From Sipunculus nudus (lineage: Eukaryota; Annelida; Sipuncula; Golfingiida; Sipunculidae): a stretch of DNA of 64,000 bases. Where the stretch lies: assembly GCA_026874595.1 (NCBI GenBank), contig CM049320.1, forward strand, positions 5,025,464-5,089,463, in the 5' to 3' direction. Numbering within the stretch: the stretch's first letter is position 1; every line of letters starts with the position of its first letter. Of this stretch, positions 45,621 through 58,000 are shown one piece after another. The notes under the pieces were generated by a model that worked only from the letters and a program-made list of their open reading frames with translations, was not told where the DNA came from and ran no database searches. A program made the translations under genes and the position numbers.

Positions 45621-48224
45621 AAACAAAGGTAAAATGAAAGTTCAGTAATTGTGACATGTTCGTGTGTTCATATCAACATATTTCGACTACTGACAGATCA
45701 ATACTTGTGAGTGATATCCCTATTACCGAGTTGTGGTACATGGTTTTTATCACATATGCCCAGTGGACGAATGTCGCAACATTACATGATTTTCTTAATG
45801 ACTTTCTTTACTGCCGCCTTAACCAGTAATAACTCTATTCCTGTCCACCTATTTTATTTTTAATACATTGAAAAGGAATACCGTTTTAAGTTATTAAAAG
45901 GGTGGGGCGGGGGTTGATAAAAAATCCTTTAATTTTTCTGACAGAAAAATTATATTCTCACTTTTATAGATTCCACGTGATGAATTTTAAGGACATTAGA
46001 CCAAAAAATGTACATTATTTGGACATTTCCTTGACGGCCTTAAGTTAGATGCAGAGATGTGACGTCACAATGGTATTTTTGCGTACCATTTCACGAGACA
46101 TTTGTGACGTAACACGTAGGTCCCTCCTCTTTCACGGAGAGAAACAGATCTGAGCGTTTCGAATGACGTCATCTTTTTCTCAGTATTTCAGAGACAAGTC
46201 ACCAAATGTCGCAAATTTAAAACATAATTTTTTCTTATTGATTTAAGTTATTTTTTCTTCATCATTACTTCTCCCTGTGATAAAAACTGAAGTTTCGTTG
46301 TTCAATATATTGATTTTCAGGAAATATCTAAAAAAAAACCACGGGTTAAAGAATGGACTATAGAGAGCTTATATACAAGTTTTGACAGTGAATAACCATC
46401 AGATACACTTTGTTCCATACAAGAATGCCCTTTACCATTTGGCATTATTTAAAAAAATGAGCAGCTAAATAACGAGCAAGGTGCCATGGAGTATAAGCAT
46501 AATTAACAAGAACCAAACCAAAAGCACACCTCGGAAAAAAATTAAAGAAATGCAATAGCATAAAAACATATTCTTCATAGATTTTCAGTCTCATTGATCA
46601 GGGCAAAGGTCATTGGTAACAAGCACAAACTTATGCTTGTAAAAGCTGGTCATTGGCTCTTTGGTGTCATAAATATCCTAAAAAAATAAACTAAAAGTAG
46701 GCGACGCCATGTGAGTTGGCAACAAGAACCAGAATGTTGTTAAATATAAATGCTTGTTCTTTACATTAAGTTTTACATCTCAGATTAGGCTTTATTTTGA
46801 TATTTAATGATAAATTTCATGGCTTTTGGATAGAGGACTATATAATGACTATCCCATGTAAGCGTTGTATACAGATTTTCCTAGTGCAGACCTTTGATTC
46901 CATTTCGATAAATATACTATGCCAATATGCAAAAATAAAATGCGTGTCTATGATCATGTAGAATCTGAGTCAGTCCTATATTGGAAAAAAGAGATAAAAT
47001 ATAACATTATACTATTAACCATTTAGATAAGAGGGTTGGGGGACTGGTCAGCAGTCGTAATGATTAAGTTAATCAGCGGTTTTAGATTAAAACGTAAAGA
47101 ATGCAGTAAAGTTCTTGTTTTACTAAAATACGGGTATTATGTACAAATACTATAATGTGTTCAAGCATATGCTTAGCATTTTGGACATGTTTTAAAATTT
47201 TATCACGATTATGTGATTTTTTTTTAGAATTTTCAGAATATTAACAATATTGATACCAAATCAAAACTTTCACATCTGTTCATTTATGTATGTGCTTAGT
47301 GGCCTTAACACCAGAATTTCTGGCCTTTTGTTTGTAGAAAGTTAATAAAACTGTTTTCTCAGATACTGAAGTGATGGTTTTATTTATGTATGAGCTGATA
47401 CCCTTTACATGATACCTACGGCAGATATATTGTCAAATAAAATTTTTTTCCCTTTGAGTTTTGATTAACGGTATTATTCAATTTGTTTTGATGATGCCTG
47501 AATGCTCCGATGGCACTTTCATCACGACAAATTTTTCATTAGAAATCTGGCAACCTGTATATATATTCGATGAAAGAATCATCTGTAATGATTTATTCAA
47601 ACCTCGTATGTGTGTGTACAAGAGAAAGAGAGGGAGAGAGAGAGAGAGAGGGAGGTGGTTTGAAGCGCAATTTGTCGAAATTTCGCAACCAATCTAAACA
47701 GCTCTGCTGTGTTAACATTTGTGATAGTTGTCCAGTTACCTCACCATGCTGTAATTGTGGTTGCGGTTAGTTTGAGTGCCAGTCAATCGGTACTAGGTAA
47801 GGCGAATGACATGCTATAGTTAAGTCATTAAAAGAATAAGAAAGGGAACCTTGCAAGCAGAGTTGATTTTATTAGATAAATGGTGCTGGTTTCCAATCTG
47901 CAGAAGTAAAATTCTGGATTTACCAATTTATTCTTTTACAAATCCAGCATGTAATGACTACTATTTCCTTTTATTATTTTTGCACAATACATTTTTTTAT
48001 AATTATATTACTGATAACAAACACTGTCTATCACAACTATAAAATATGCAGATGAGTATAAGAAAATATGGTAGTAGAGATATAGATTTGAGAGAGAGAG
48101 AGAAAGAGAACGAGTGTTGTTTATGGTTCGAGTAGAGTAAGCGTATTCGTGCATTTAAAAAATCCTCGAACCTTACATTTCATCGCATCAATTTTTAATT
48201 TAAAAGGACTAATTCCGATAACTG

Positions 48225-48505
48225 ATGTCAGTCTATAAACTAAATAGAATTCTTAGGCGCTTTAACAAAAATGGGCCAGAAAAACGCCAGTCCCACAGCA
48301 CACACGTTGTTCGATTTGTTTATATCCACGTGTCTATAACATATCAAGGAACCGTCATAATCAACCATTCACATTCATTAAGGAACTCTGGCGGCAAGTC
48401 AGACAAACCAAAGCTTTGCAAAGGGTGTCTGCAAATAGTAACCTTATACATTCGGCTTCCGCACATATATAACCAACCACATGGTTTTTCTGTTAGTCAG
48501 CATCA
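48225..48505 (+). repeat. Dispersed repeat, copy 2
   Basis: Counterpart of 3300-3590: GTTTATATCCACGTGTCTATAA, GTCATAATCAA, GGCAAGTCAGACAA, AAGCTTTGCAAA, AGTAACCTT and TTCCGCACATATAT occur in the same order and at similar spacing. The 99-codon open frame here is not recognised as a gene. Confidence 0.45.
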
Positions 48506-48719
48506 GCGTATGTACCGTGTCTAAAAACAGCTGGTATATAAACATGCTGGTACGTCCATGCCAAAGGCGTTAGAGAACTTTTCCTATCCGGAATTACCTG
48601 TATGAATAAGCCAGTAATCATATACATTCTACAAACAAGGCATGTGAATAGCTGGCACAGTCATTGCACAGAAATGGATCTAGAGAGTACAGAAGCAGTA
48701 TTTATACTTGTCTGTGTGC

Positions 48720-48721
<2 letters not shown>

Positions 48722-48782
<61 letters not shown>
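48722..48782. repeat. (GA)n microsatellite
   Basis: About 30 GA repeats. Shorter GA tracts occur at 47622-47652 and 48090-48107. The sequences after the 47622 and 48722 tracts look related (TTTGAA, CAATT, CGAAATT), so these two may be copies of one repeat. Confidence 0.9.
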
Positions 48783-48787
<5 letters not shown>

Positions 48788-49223
48788 AATCACAATTCAG
48801 CGAAATTCCTTCAGATGTCACATGCTCTGATGCTCAGACGACATCTTTTTGCCGTGTTAACTGCTACAGTGAACGTGTCCATGAGGGGATGGTAACGGTT
48901 CAGTCACCTTAATGTCCTTACTGTCCGGGCGATTTCGTCATAATAAATCAGTGAGAGCTGTACACTGTGTTGTTCACGGGTCGTCGGACGCCATGGATTC
49001 AGTCTTTAAAAAGACAGGGAATTCACTGTCATGCAGCATGCGCTTCTTCTATGGGATATAATTATAACACCTACACACGCACGCCCCTACATACACGTAC
49101 ATGCACACATACATATCAAAACATCCTTGAGATGATGCTCTCCCCAATGGGGGAATTTATAATCAGTTAATGTTCAGTTACTTCAACAAGTTTAAACGAC
49201 AATACTGTTTCCTGTAAGCATGA

Positions 49224-52200
49224 ACGCGAGCAGTATCTGGAATGAGTGAGAGCAGTATATGGATTGAGTGGGAGCAGTATATGGATTGAGTGGGAGCAGT
49301 ATATTGATTGAGTGAAAGCAGAATTAAGATTGAGTGAGAGCAGTATATGGATTGAGCGAGAGCAGTATATGGATTGAGTGAGAGCAGTATATGGATTGAG
49401 TGAAAGCAGTATATGGATTGAGTGAGAGCAGTATGTGGATTGAGTGAGAGCAGTATATGGATTGAGTGAGAGCAGTATGTGGATTGAGTGAAAGCAGTAT
49501 ATGGATTGAGTGAGAGCAGTATGTGGATTGAGTGAGAGCAGTATGTGGATTGAGTGAAAGCAGTATACTGATTGAGAGAGAGCAGTATGTGGATTGAGTG
49601 AGAGCAGTATATGGATTGAGTGAGAGCAGTATGTGGATTGAGTGAGAGCAGTATATGGATTGAGTGAGAGCAGTATATGGATTGAGTGAGAGCAGTATGT
49701 GGATTGAGTGAGAGCAGTATATGGATTGAGTGAGAGCAGAATATGGATTGAGTGAAAGCAGTATATGGATTGAGTGAGAGCAGTATATGGATTGAGTGAA
49801 AGCAGAATATGGATTGAGTGAGAGCAGTATATGGATTGAGTGAGAGCAGTATGTGGATTGAGTGAGAGCAGTTTATGGATTGAGTGAGAGCAGTACGTGG
49901 ATTGAGTGAGAGCAGTATATGGATTGAGTGAAAGCAGTATCTGGATTGAATAAGAGCAGTATACTGATTGAGAGAGAGCAGTATGTGGATTGAGTGAGAG
50001 CAGTATATGGATTGAGTGAGAGCAGTATGTGGATTGAGTGAGAGCAGTATATGGATTGAGTGAAAGCAGTATTTGGATTGAGTGAGATCAGTATGTGGAT
50101 TGAGTGAGAGCAGTATATGGATTGAGTGAGAGGAGGATATGGATTGAGTGAAAGCAGTGAATGGATTGAATGAGAGCAGTATATGGATTGAGTGAGAGCA
50201 ATATTTGGATTGAGTGAGAGAAGTATATGGATTGAGTGAGAGCAGTATATGGATTGAGTGAGAGCAGTATGTGGATTGAGTGAGAGCAGTATGTGGATTG
50301 AGTGAGAGCAGTATGTGGATTGAGTGAAAGCAGTATACTGATTGAGAGAGAGCAGTATGTGGATTGAGTGAGAGCAGTATATGGATTGAGTGAGAGCAGT
50401 ATATGGATTGAGTGAGAGCAGTATATGGATTGAGTGAAAGCAGAATACTGATCGAGTGAGAGCAGTATGTGGATTGAGTGAGAGCAGTATGTGGATTGAG
50501 TGAGAGCAGTATGTGGATTGAGTGAGAGCAGTATATGGATTGAGTGGGAGCAGTATGTGGATTGAGTGAGAGTAGTATATGGATTGAGTGAGAGCAGTAT
50601 GTGGATTGAGTGAGAGCAGTATGTGGATTGAGTGAGAGCAGTATGTGGTTTGAGTGAGAGCAGTATGTGGATTGAGTGAGAGCAGTATATGGATTGAGTG
50701 AGAGCAGTATGTGGATTGAGTGAGAGCAGTATATGGATTGAGTGAGAGCAGTATGTGGATTGAATGAGAGCAGTATGTGGATTGAGTGAGAGCAGTATAC
50801 TGATTGAGTGAGAGCAGTATGTGGATTGAATGAGAGCAGTATGTGGATTGAGTGAGAGCAGTATACTGATTGAGTGAGAGCAGTATGTGGATTGAGTGAG
50901 AGCAGTATATGGATTGAGTGAAAGCAGTATATGGATTGAGTGAGAGCAGTATATGGATTGAGTGAAAGCAGTGTATGGATTGAGTGAGAGCAGTATATGG
51001 ATTGAGTGAGAGCAGTATGTGGATTGAGTGAAAGCAGTATACTGATTGAGTGAGAGCAGTATGTGGATTGAGTGAGAGCAGTATATGGATTGAGTGAAAG
51101 CAGTATATGGATTGAGTGAGAGCAGTATGTGGATTGAGTGAAAGCAGTATATGGATTGAGTGAAAGCAGTATCTGGATTGAATAAGAGCAGTATGTGGAT
51201 TGAGTGAGAGCAGTATGTGGATTGAGTGAGAGCAGTATGTGGATTGAGTGAAAGCAGTATACTGATTGAGAGAGAGCAGTATGTGGATTGAGTGAGAGCA
51301 GTATATGGATTGAGTGAGAGCAGTATGTGGATTGAGTGAGAGCAGTATATGGATTGAGTGAGAGCAGTATATGGATTGAGTGAGAGCAGTATGTGGATTG
51401 AGTGAGAGCAGTATATGGATTTAGTGAGAGCAGAATATGGATTGAGTGAAAGCAGTATATGGATTGAGTGAGAGCAGTATATGGATTGAGTGAAAGCAGA
51501 ATATGGATTGAGTGAGAGCAGTATATGGATTGAGTGAGAGCAGTATGTGGATTGAGTGAGAGCAGTTTATGGATTGAGTGAGAGCAGTACGTGGATTGAG
51601 TGAGAGCAGTATATGGATTGAGTGAAAGCAGTATCTGGATTGAATAAGAGCAGTATACTGATTGAGAGAGAGCAGTATGTGGATTGAGTGAGAGCAGTAT
51701 ATGGATTGAGTGAGAGCAGTATGTGGATTGAGTGAGAGCAGTATATGGATTGAGTGAAAGCAGTATTTGGATTGAGTGAGATCAGTATGTGGATTGAGTG
51801 AGAGCAGTATATGGATTGAGTGAGAGGAGTATGTGGATTGAGTGAAAGCAGTATACTGATTGAGAGAGAGCAGTATGTGGATTGAGTGAGAGCAGTATAT
51901 GGATTGAGTGAGAGCAGTATATGGATTGAGTGAGAGCAGTATATGGATTGAGTGAAAGCAGAATACTGATTGAGTGAGAGCAGTATGTGGATTGAGTGAG
52001 AGCAGTATGTGGATTGAGTGAGAGCAGTATGTGGATTGAGTGAGAGCAGTATATGGATTGAGTGGGAGCAGTATTTGGATTGAGTGAGAGCAGTATATGG
52101 ATTGAGTGAAAGCAGTATATGGATTGAGTGAGAGCAGTATATGGATTGAGTGAGATCAGTATGTGGATTGAGTGAGAGCAGTATATGGATTGAGTGAGAG

Positions 52201-55200
52201 GAGTATGTGGATTGAGTGAAAGCAGTATACTGATTGAGAGAGAGCAGTATGTGGATTGAGTGAGAGCAGTATATGGATTGAGTGAGAGCAGTATATGGAT
52301 TGAGTGAGAGCAGTATATGGATTGAGTGAAAGCAGAATACTGATTGAGTGAGAGCAGTATGTGGATTGAGTGAGAGCAGTATGTGGATTGAGTGAGAGCA
52401 GTATGTGGATTGAGTGAGAGCAGTATATGGATTGAGTGGGAGCAGTATTTGGATTGAGTGAGAGTAGTATATGGATTGAGTGAGAGCAGTATGTGGATTG
52501 AGTGAGAGCAGTATGTGGATTGAGTGAGAGCAGTATGTGGTTTGAGTGAGAGCAGTATGTGGATTGAGTGAGAGCAGTATATGGATTGATTGAGAGCAGT
52601 ATGTGGATTAAGTGAGAGCAGTATATGGATTGAGTGAGAGCAGTATGTGGATTGAATAAGAGCAGTATGTGGATTGAGTGAGAGCAGTATACTGATTGAG
52701 TGAGAGCAGTATGTGGATTGAGTGAGAGCAGTATATGGATTGAGTGAAAGCAGTATATGGATTGAGTGAGAGCAGTATATGGATTGAGTGAAAGCAGTAT
52801 ATGGATTGAGTGAGAGCAGTATATGGATTGAGTGAGAGCAGTATGTGGATTGAGTGAGAGCAGTATATGGATTGAGTGAGAGCAGTATGTGGATTGAGTG
52901 AGAGCAGTATATGGATTGAGTGAAAGCAGTATCTGGATTGAATAAGAGCAGTATACTGATTGAGAGAGAGCAGTATGTGGATTGAGTGAGAGCAGTATAT
53001 GGATTGAGTGAAAGCAGTATCTGGATTGAGTGAGAGCAGTATTTTGATTGAGTGAGAGCAGTATATGGATTTAGTGAGAGCAGTATTTGGATTGAGTGAG
53101 AGCAGTATATGGATTTAGTGAGAGCAGTATATCGATTGAGTGAAACAGTATATGGATTGAGTGAAAGCAGTATATATTTTTGAGTGAGAACAGTATATGG
53201 ATTGAGTGAGAGCAGTATATGGATTGAGTAAGAGCAGGATATGGATTGAGTGAGAGCAGTATCTGGATTGAGTGAGAGCAGTATTTGGATTGAGTGAGAG
53301 CAGTATATGGATTTAGTGAGAGCAGTATTTGGATTGATTGAGAGTAGTATATGGATTGAGTAAGAGCAGCATATCGATTGAGGGAAAGCAGTATATGGAT
53401 TAAGTGAAAGCAGTATATGGATTGAGTGAGAGGAGTATATGGATTGAGTGAGAGTAGTATTTAGATTGAGTGAGAGCAGTATATGGATTGAGTGAGAGCA
53501 GTATTTGGATTGAGTGAGAGCAGTATATGGATTGAGTGAGAACAGCATATCGATTGGGTGAAAGCAGTATATGGATTGTGTGAGAGCAGTATATGGATTA
53601 AGTGAGAACAGTATATTGATTGAGTGAGAGTAGTACCTGGATTGAGTGAGAGCAGTATATGGATTGAGTGAGAGCAGTATATGGATTGAGTGAGAGCAGT
53701 ATATGGATTGAGTGAGAGCAGTATATGGAATGAGTGAGAGCAGTATTTTGATTGAGTGAGAGCAGTATATGAATTGAGTAAAAGCAGTATTTGGATTGAG
53801 TGAGAGCAGTATATGGATTGAGTGAGAGCAGCATATCCAGTGAGTGATAGCAGTATATGGATTTAGTGAAAGCAGTATATGGATTGAGTGAGAGCAGTAT
53901 ATGGATTGAGTGAGTGCAGTATATGGATTGAGTGAGAGCAGTATATGGATTGAATGAAAGCACTATATGGATTGAGTGTATGCAGAATATGGATTGAGTG
54001 AAAGCAGTATATGGATTGAGTGTGAGCAGTATATGGATTGAGAAAGCTGTATCTGGATTGAGTGAGAGCAGTATCTGGATTGAGAGAGAGCAGCAAATGG
54101 ATTGAGTGAGAGCAGTATATGGATTGAGTGAGAGCAGTATATGGATTGAGTGAAAGCAGTATATAGATTTAGTGAGAGGAGTATATGGATTGAGTGAGAG
54201 CAGTATCTGGATTGAGTGAGAGTAGTACCTGGATTGAGTGAGAGCAGTATATGGATTGAGTGAGAGCAGTATATGGATTGAGTGAGAGCAGTATATGGAT
54301 TGAGTGAGAGCAGTATATGGATTGAGTGAGAGCAGTATATGGATTGAGTGAGAGCAGTATATGGATTGAGAGAGAGCAGCAAATGGATTGAGTGAGAGCA
54401 GTATATGGATTGAGTGAGAGCAGTATATGGATTGAGTGAAAGCACTATATAGATTTAATGAGAGGAGTATATGGATTGAGTGAGAGCAGTATCTGGATTG
54501 AGTGAGAGTAGTACCTGGATTGAGTGAGAGCAGTATATGGATTGAGTGAGAGCAGTATATGGATTGAGTGAGAGCAGTATATGGATTGAGTGAGAGCAGT
54601 ATATGGATTGAGTGAAAGCAGTATTTGGATTGAGTGAGATCAGTATGTGGATTGAGTGAGAGCAGTATATGGATTGAGTGAGAGGAGTATGTGGATTGAG
54701 TGAAAGCAGTATACTGATTGAGAGAGAGCAGTATGTGGATTGAGTGAGAGCAGTATATGGATTGAGTGAGAGCAGTATATGGATTGAGTGAGAGCAGTAT
54801 ATGGATTGAGTGAAAGCAGAATACTGATTGAGTGAGAGCAGTATGTGGATTGAGTGAGAGCAGTATGTGGATTGAGTGAGAGCAGTATATGGATTGAGTG
54901 GGAGCAGTATTTGGATTGAGTGAGAGCAGTATATGGATTGAGTGAGAGCAGTATGTGGATTGAGTGAGAGCAGTATGTGGATTGAGTGAGAGCAGTATGT
55001 GGTTTGAGTGAGAGCAGTATGTGGATTGAGTGAGAGCAGTATATGGATTGATTGAGAGCAGTATGTGGATTAAGTGAGAGCAGTATATGGATTGAGTGAG
55101 AGCAGTATGTGGATTGAATAAGAGCAGTATGTGGATTGAGTGAGAGCAGTATACTGATTGAGTGAGAGCAGTATGTGGATTGAGTGAGAGCAGTATATGG

Positions 55201-57952
55201 ATTGAGTGAAAGCAGTATATGGATTGAGTGAGAGCAGTATATGGATTGAGTGAAAGCAGTATATGGATTGAGTGAGAGCAGTATATGGATTGAGTGAGAG
55301 CAGTATGTGGATTGAGTGAGAGCAGTATATGGATTGAGTGAGAGCAGTATGTGGATTGAGTGAGAGCAGTATATGGATTGAGTGAAAGCAGTATCTGGAT
55401 TGAATAAGAGCAGTATACTGATTGAGAGAGAGCAGTATGTGGATTGAGTGAGAGCAGTATATGGATTGAGTGAAAGCAGTATCTGGATTGAGTGAGAGCA
55501 GTATTTTGATTGAGTGAGAGCAGTATATGGATTTAGTGAGAGCAGTATTTGGATTGAGTGAGAGCAGTATATGGATTTAGTGAGAGCAGTATATCGATTG
55601 AGTGAAACAGTATATGGATTGAGTGAAAGCAGTATATATTTTTGAGTGAGAACAGTATATGGATTGAGTGAGAGCAGTATATGGATTGAGTAAGAGCAGG
55701 ATATGGATTGAGTGAGAGCAGTATCTGGATTGAGTGAGAGCAGTATTTGGATTGAGTGAGAGCAGTATATGGATTTAGTGAGAGCAGTATTTGGATTGAT
55801 TGAGAGTAGTATATGGATTGAGTAAGAGCAGCATATCGATTGAGGGAAAGCAGTATATGGATTAAGTGAAAGCAGTATATGGATTGAGTGAGAGGAGTAT
55901 ATGGATTGAGTGAGAGTAGTATTTAGATTGAGTGAGAGCAGTATATGGATTGAGTGAGAGCAGTATTTGGATTGAGTGAGAGCAGTATATGGATTGAGTG
56001 AGAACAGCATATCGATTGGGTGAAAGCAGTATATGGATTGTGTGAGAGCAGTATATGGATTAAGTGAGAACAGTATATTGATTGAGTGAGAGTAGTACCT
56101 GGATTGAGTGAGAGCAGTATATGGATTGAGTGAGAGCAGTATATGGATTGAGTGAGAGCAGTATATGGATTGAGTGAGAGCAGTATATGGAATGAGTGAG
56201 AGCAGTATTTTGATTGAGTGAGAGCAGTATATGAATTGAGTAAAAGCAGTATTTGGATTGAGTGAGAGCAGTATATGGATTGAGTGAGAGCAGTATATGG
56301 ATTGAGTGAGAGCAGTATATGGATTGAGTGAGAGCAGTATATGGATTGAATGAAAGCACTATATGGATTGAGTGTATGCAGAATATGGATTGAATAAGAG
56401 CAGTACCTGGATTGAGTGAGAGCAGTATATGGATTGAGTAAAAGCAGTATATAAATTGAGTAAAAGCAGTATATGGATTAAGTGAAAGCAGTATATGGAT
56501 TGAGTGAGAGGAGTATATGGATTGAGTGAGAGTAGTATTTAGATTGAGTGAGAGCAGTATATGGATTGAGTGAGAGCAGTATTTGGATTGAGTGAGAGCA
56601 GTATATGGATTGAGTGAGAACAGCATATCGATTGGGTGAAAGCAGTATATGGATTGTGTGAGAGCAGTATATGGATTAAGTGAGAACAGTATATTGATTG
56701 AGTGAGAGTAGTACCTGGATTGAGTGAGAGCAGTATATGGATTGAGTGAGAGCAGTATATGGATTGAGTGAGAGCAGTATATGGATTGAGTGAGAGCAGT
56801 ATATGGAATGAGTGAGAGCAGTATTTTGATTGAGTGAGAGCAGTATATGAATTGAGTAAAAGCAGTATTTGGATTGAGTGAGAGCAGTATATGGATTGAG
56901 TGAGAGCAGTATATGGATTGAGTGAGAGCAGTATATGGATTGAGTGAGAGCAGTATATGGATTGAATGAAAGCACTATATGGATTGAGTGTATGCAGAAT
57001 ATGGATTGAATAAGAGCAGTACCTGGATTGAGTGAGAGCAGTATATGGATTGAGTAAAAGCAGTATATAAATTGAGTAAAAGCAGTATATGGATTGAGTG
57101 AAAGCAGTATATGGATTGAGTGTGAGCAGTATATGGATTGAGAAAGCTGTATCTGGATTGAGTGAGAGCAGTATCTGGATTGAGAGAGAGCAGCAAATGG
57201 ATTGAGTGAGAGCAGTATATGGATTGAGTGAGAGCAGTATATGGATTGAGTGAAAGCAGTATATAGATTTAGTGAGAGGAGTATATGGATTGAGTGAGAG
57301 CAGTATCTGGATTGAGTGAGAGTAGTACCTGGATTGAGTGAGAGCAGTATATGGATTGAGTGAGAGCAGTATATGGATTGAGTGAGAGCAGTATATGGAT
57401 TGAGTGAGAGCAGTATATGGATTGAGTGAGAGCAGTATATGGATTGAGTGAGAGCAGTATATGGATTGAGTGAGAGCAGTATATGGATTGAGAGAGAGCA
57501 GCAAATGGATTGAGTGAGAGCAGTATATGGATTGAGTGAGAGCAGTATATGGATTGAGTGAAAGCACTATATAGATTTAATGAGAGGAGTATATGGATTG
57601 AGTGAGAGCAGTATCTGGATTGAGTGAGAGTAGTACCTGGATTGAGTGAGAGCAGTATATGGATTGAGTGAGAGCAGTATATGGATTGAGTGAGAGCAGT
57701 ATATGGATTGAGTGAGAGCAGTATATGGATTGAGTGAGAGCAGTATATGGATTGAGTGAGAGCAGGATCTGGATTGAGTGAGAGCAGTATCTGGATTAGT
57801 GAGAGCAGTATATGGATTGAGTGAGAGCAGTATATGGATTGAGTGAAAGCAGTATATGGATTGAGTGAGAGCAGTATATGGATTAAGTGAGAGCAGTATA
57901 TGGATTGAGCGGGAGCAGTATATGGATTGAGTGAGAGCAGTATATGGATTGA

Positions 57953-57953
<1 letters not shown>
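49224..57953. repeat. 8.7-kb minisatellite, 22-bp unit, with higher-order duplications
   Basis: Nearly 400 copies of a 22-base unit (consensus GAGAGCAGTATATGGATTGA plus GT). The main variants are TATGTGG for TATATGG and GAAAGC for GAGAGC. Rare variants repeat at fixed distances: 374 bases (51777 to 52151), 616 (56003 to 56619), 1694 (50083 to 51777), about 2462-2484 (53541 to 56003; 52151 to 54635) and about 3100-3122 (54081 to 57181). So whole blocks have been duplicated within the array. The right edge runs straight into a (TA)n tract. No spacers and no gene. Confidence 0.97.

Positions 57954-57997
<44 letters not shown>
57954..57997. repeat. (TA)n microsatellite at the array edge
   Basis: Uninterrupted TA dinucleotides directly abutting the last 22-bp unit. 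Confidence 0.9.

Positions 57998-58000
<3 letters not shown>

Larger units (their letters stand above)
45621..49223. other. Intergenic between the UGT pseudogene and the 22-bp array
   Basis: AT-rich with GA microsatellites and the dispersed repeat at 48225. GTGACGTCACAA and TTGTGACGTAAC near 46057-46110 form a loose inverted pair of CRE-like motifs, without a gene nearby on which they would act. Confidence 0.5.

Noticed and set aside
46057-46115. CRE-type promoter (GTGACGTCAC, GTGACGTAAC)
   Set aside because: Motifs are present, but there is no gene downstream within several kilobases and no further promoter element.
51782-53548. 588-codon minus-strand open frame as a real gene
   Set aside because: It is a plain consequence of a stop-free 22-bp repeat. 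Similar frames recur wherever the array is intact, and there is no start context, intron or domain.
49224-57953. CRISPR array
   Set aside because: The 22-bp units are directly contiguous without spacers, and the genome is eukaryotic.
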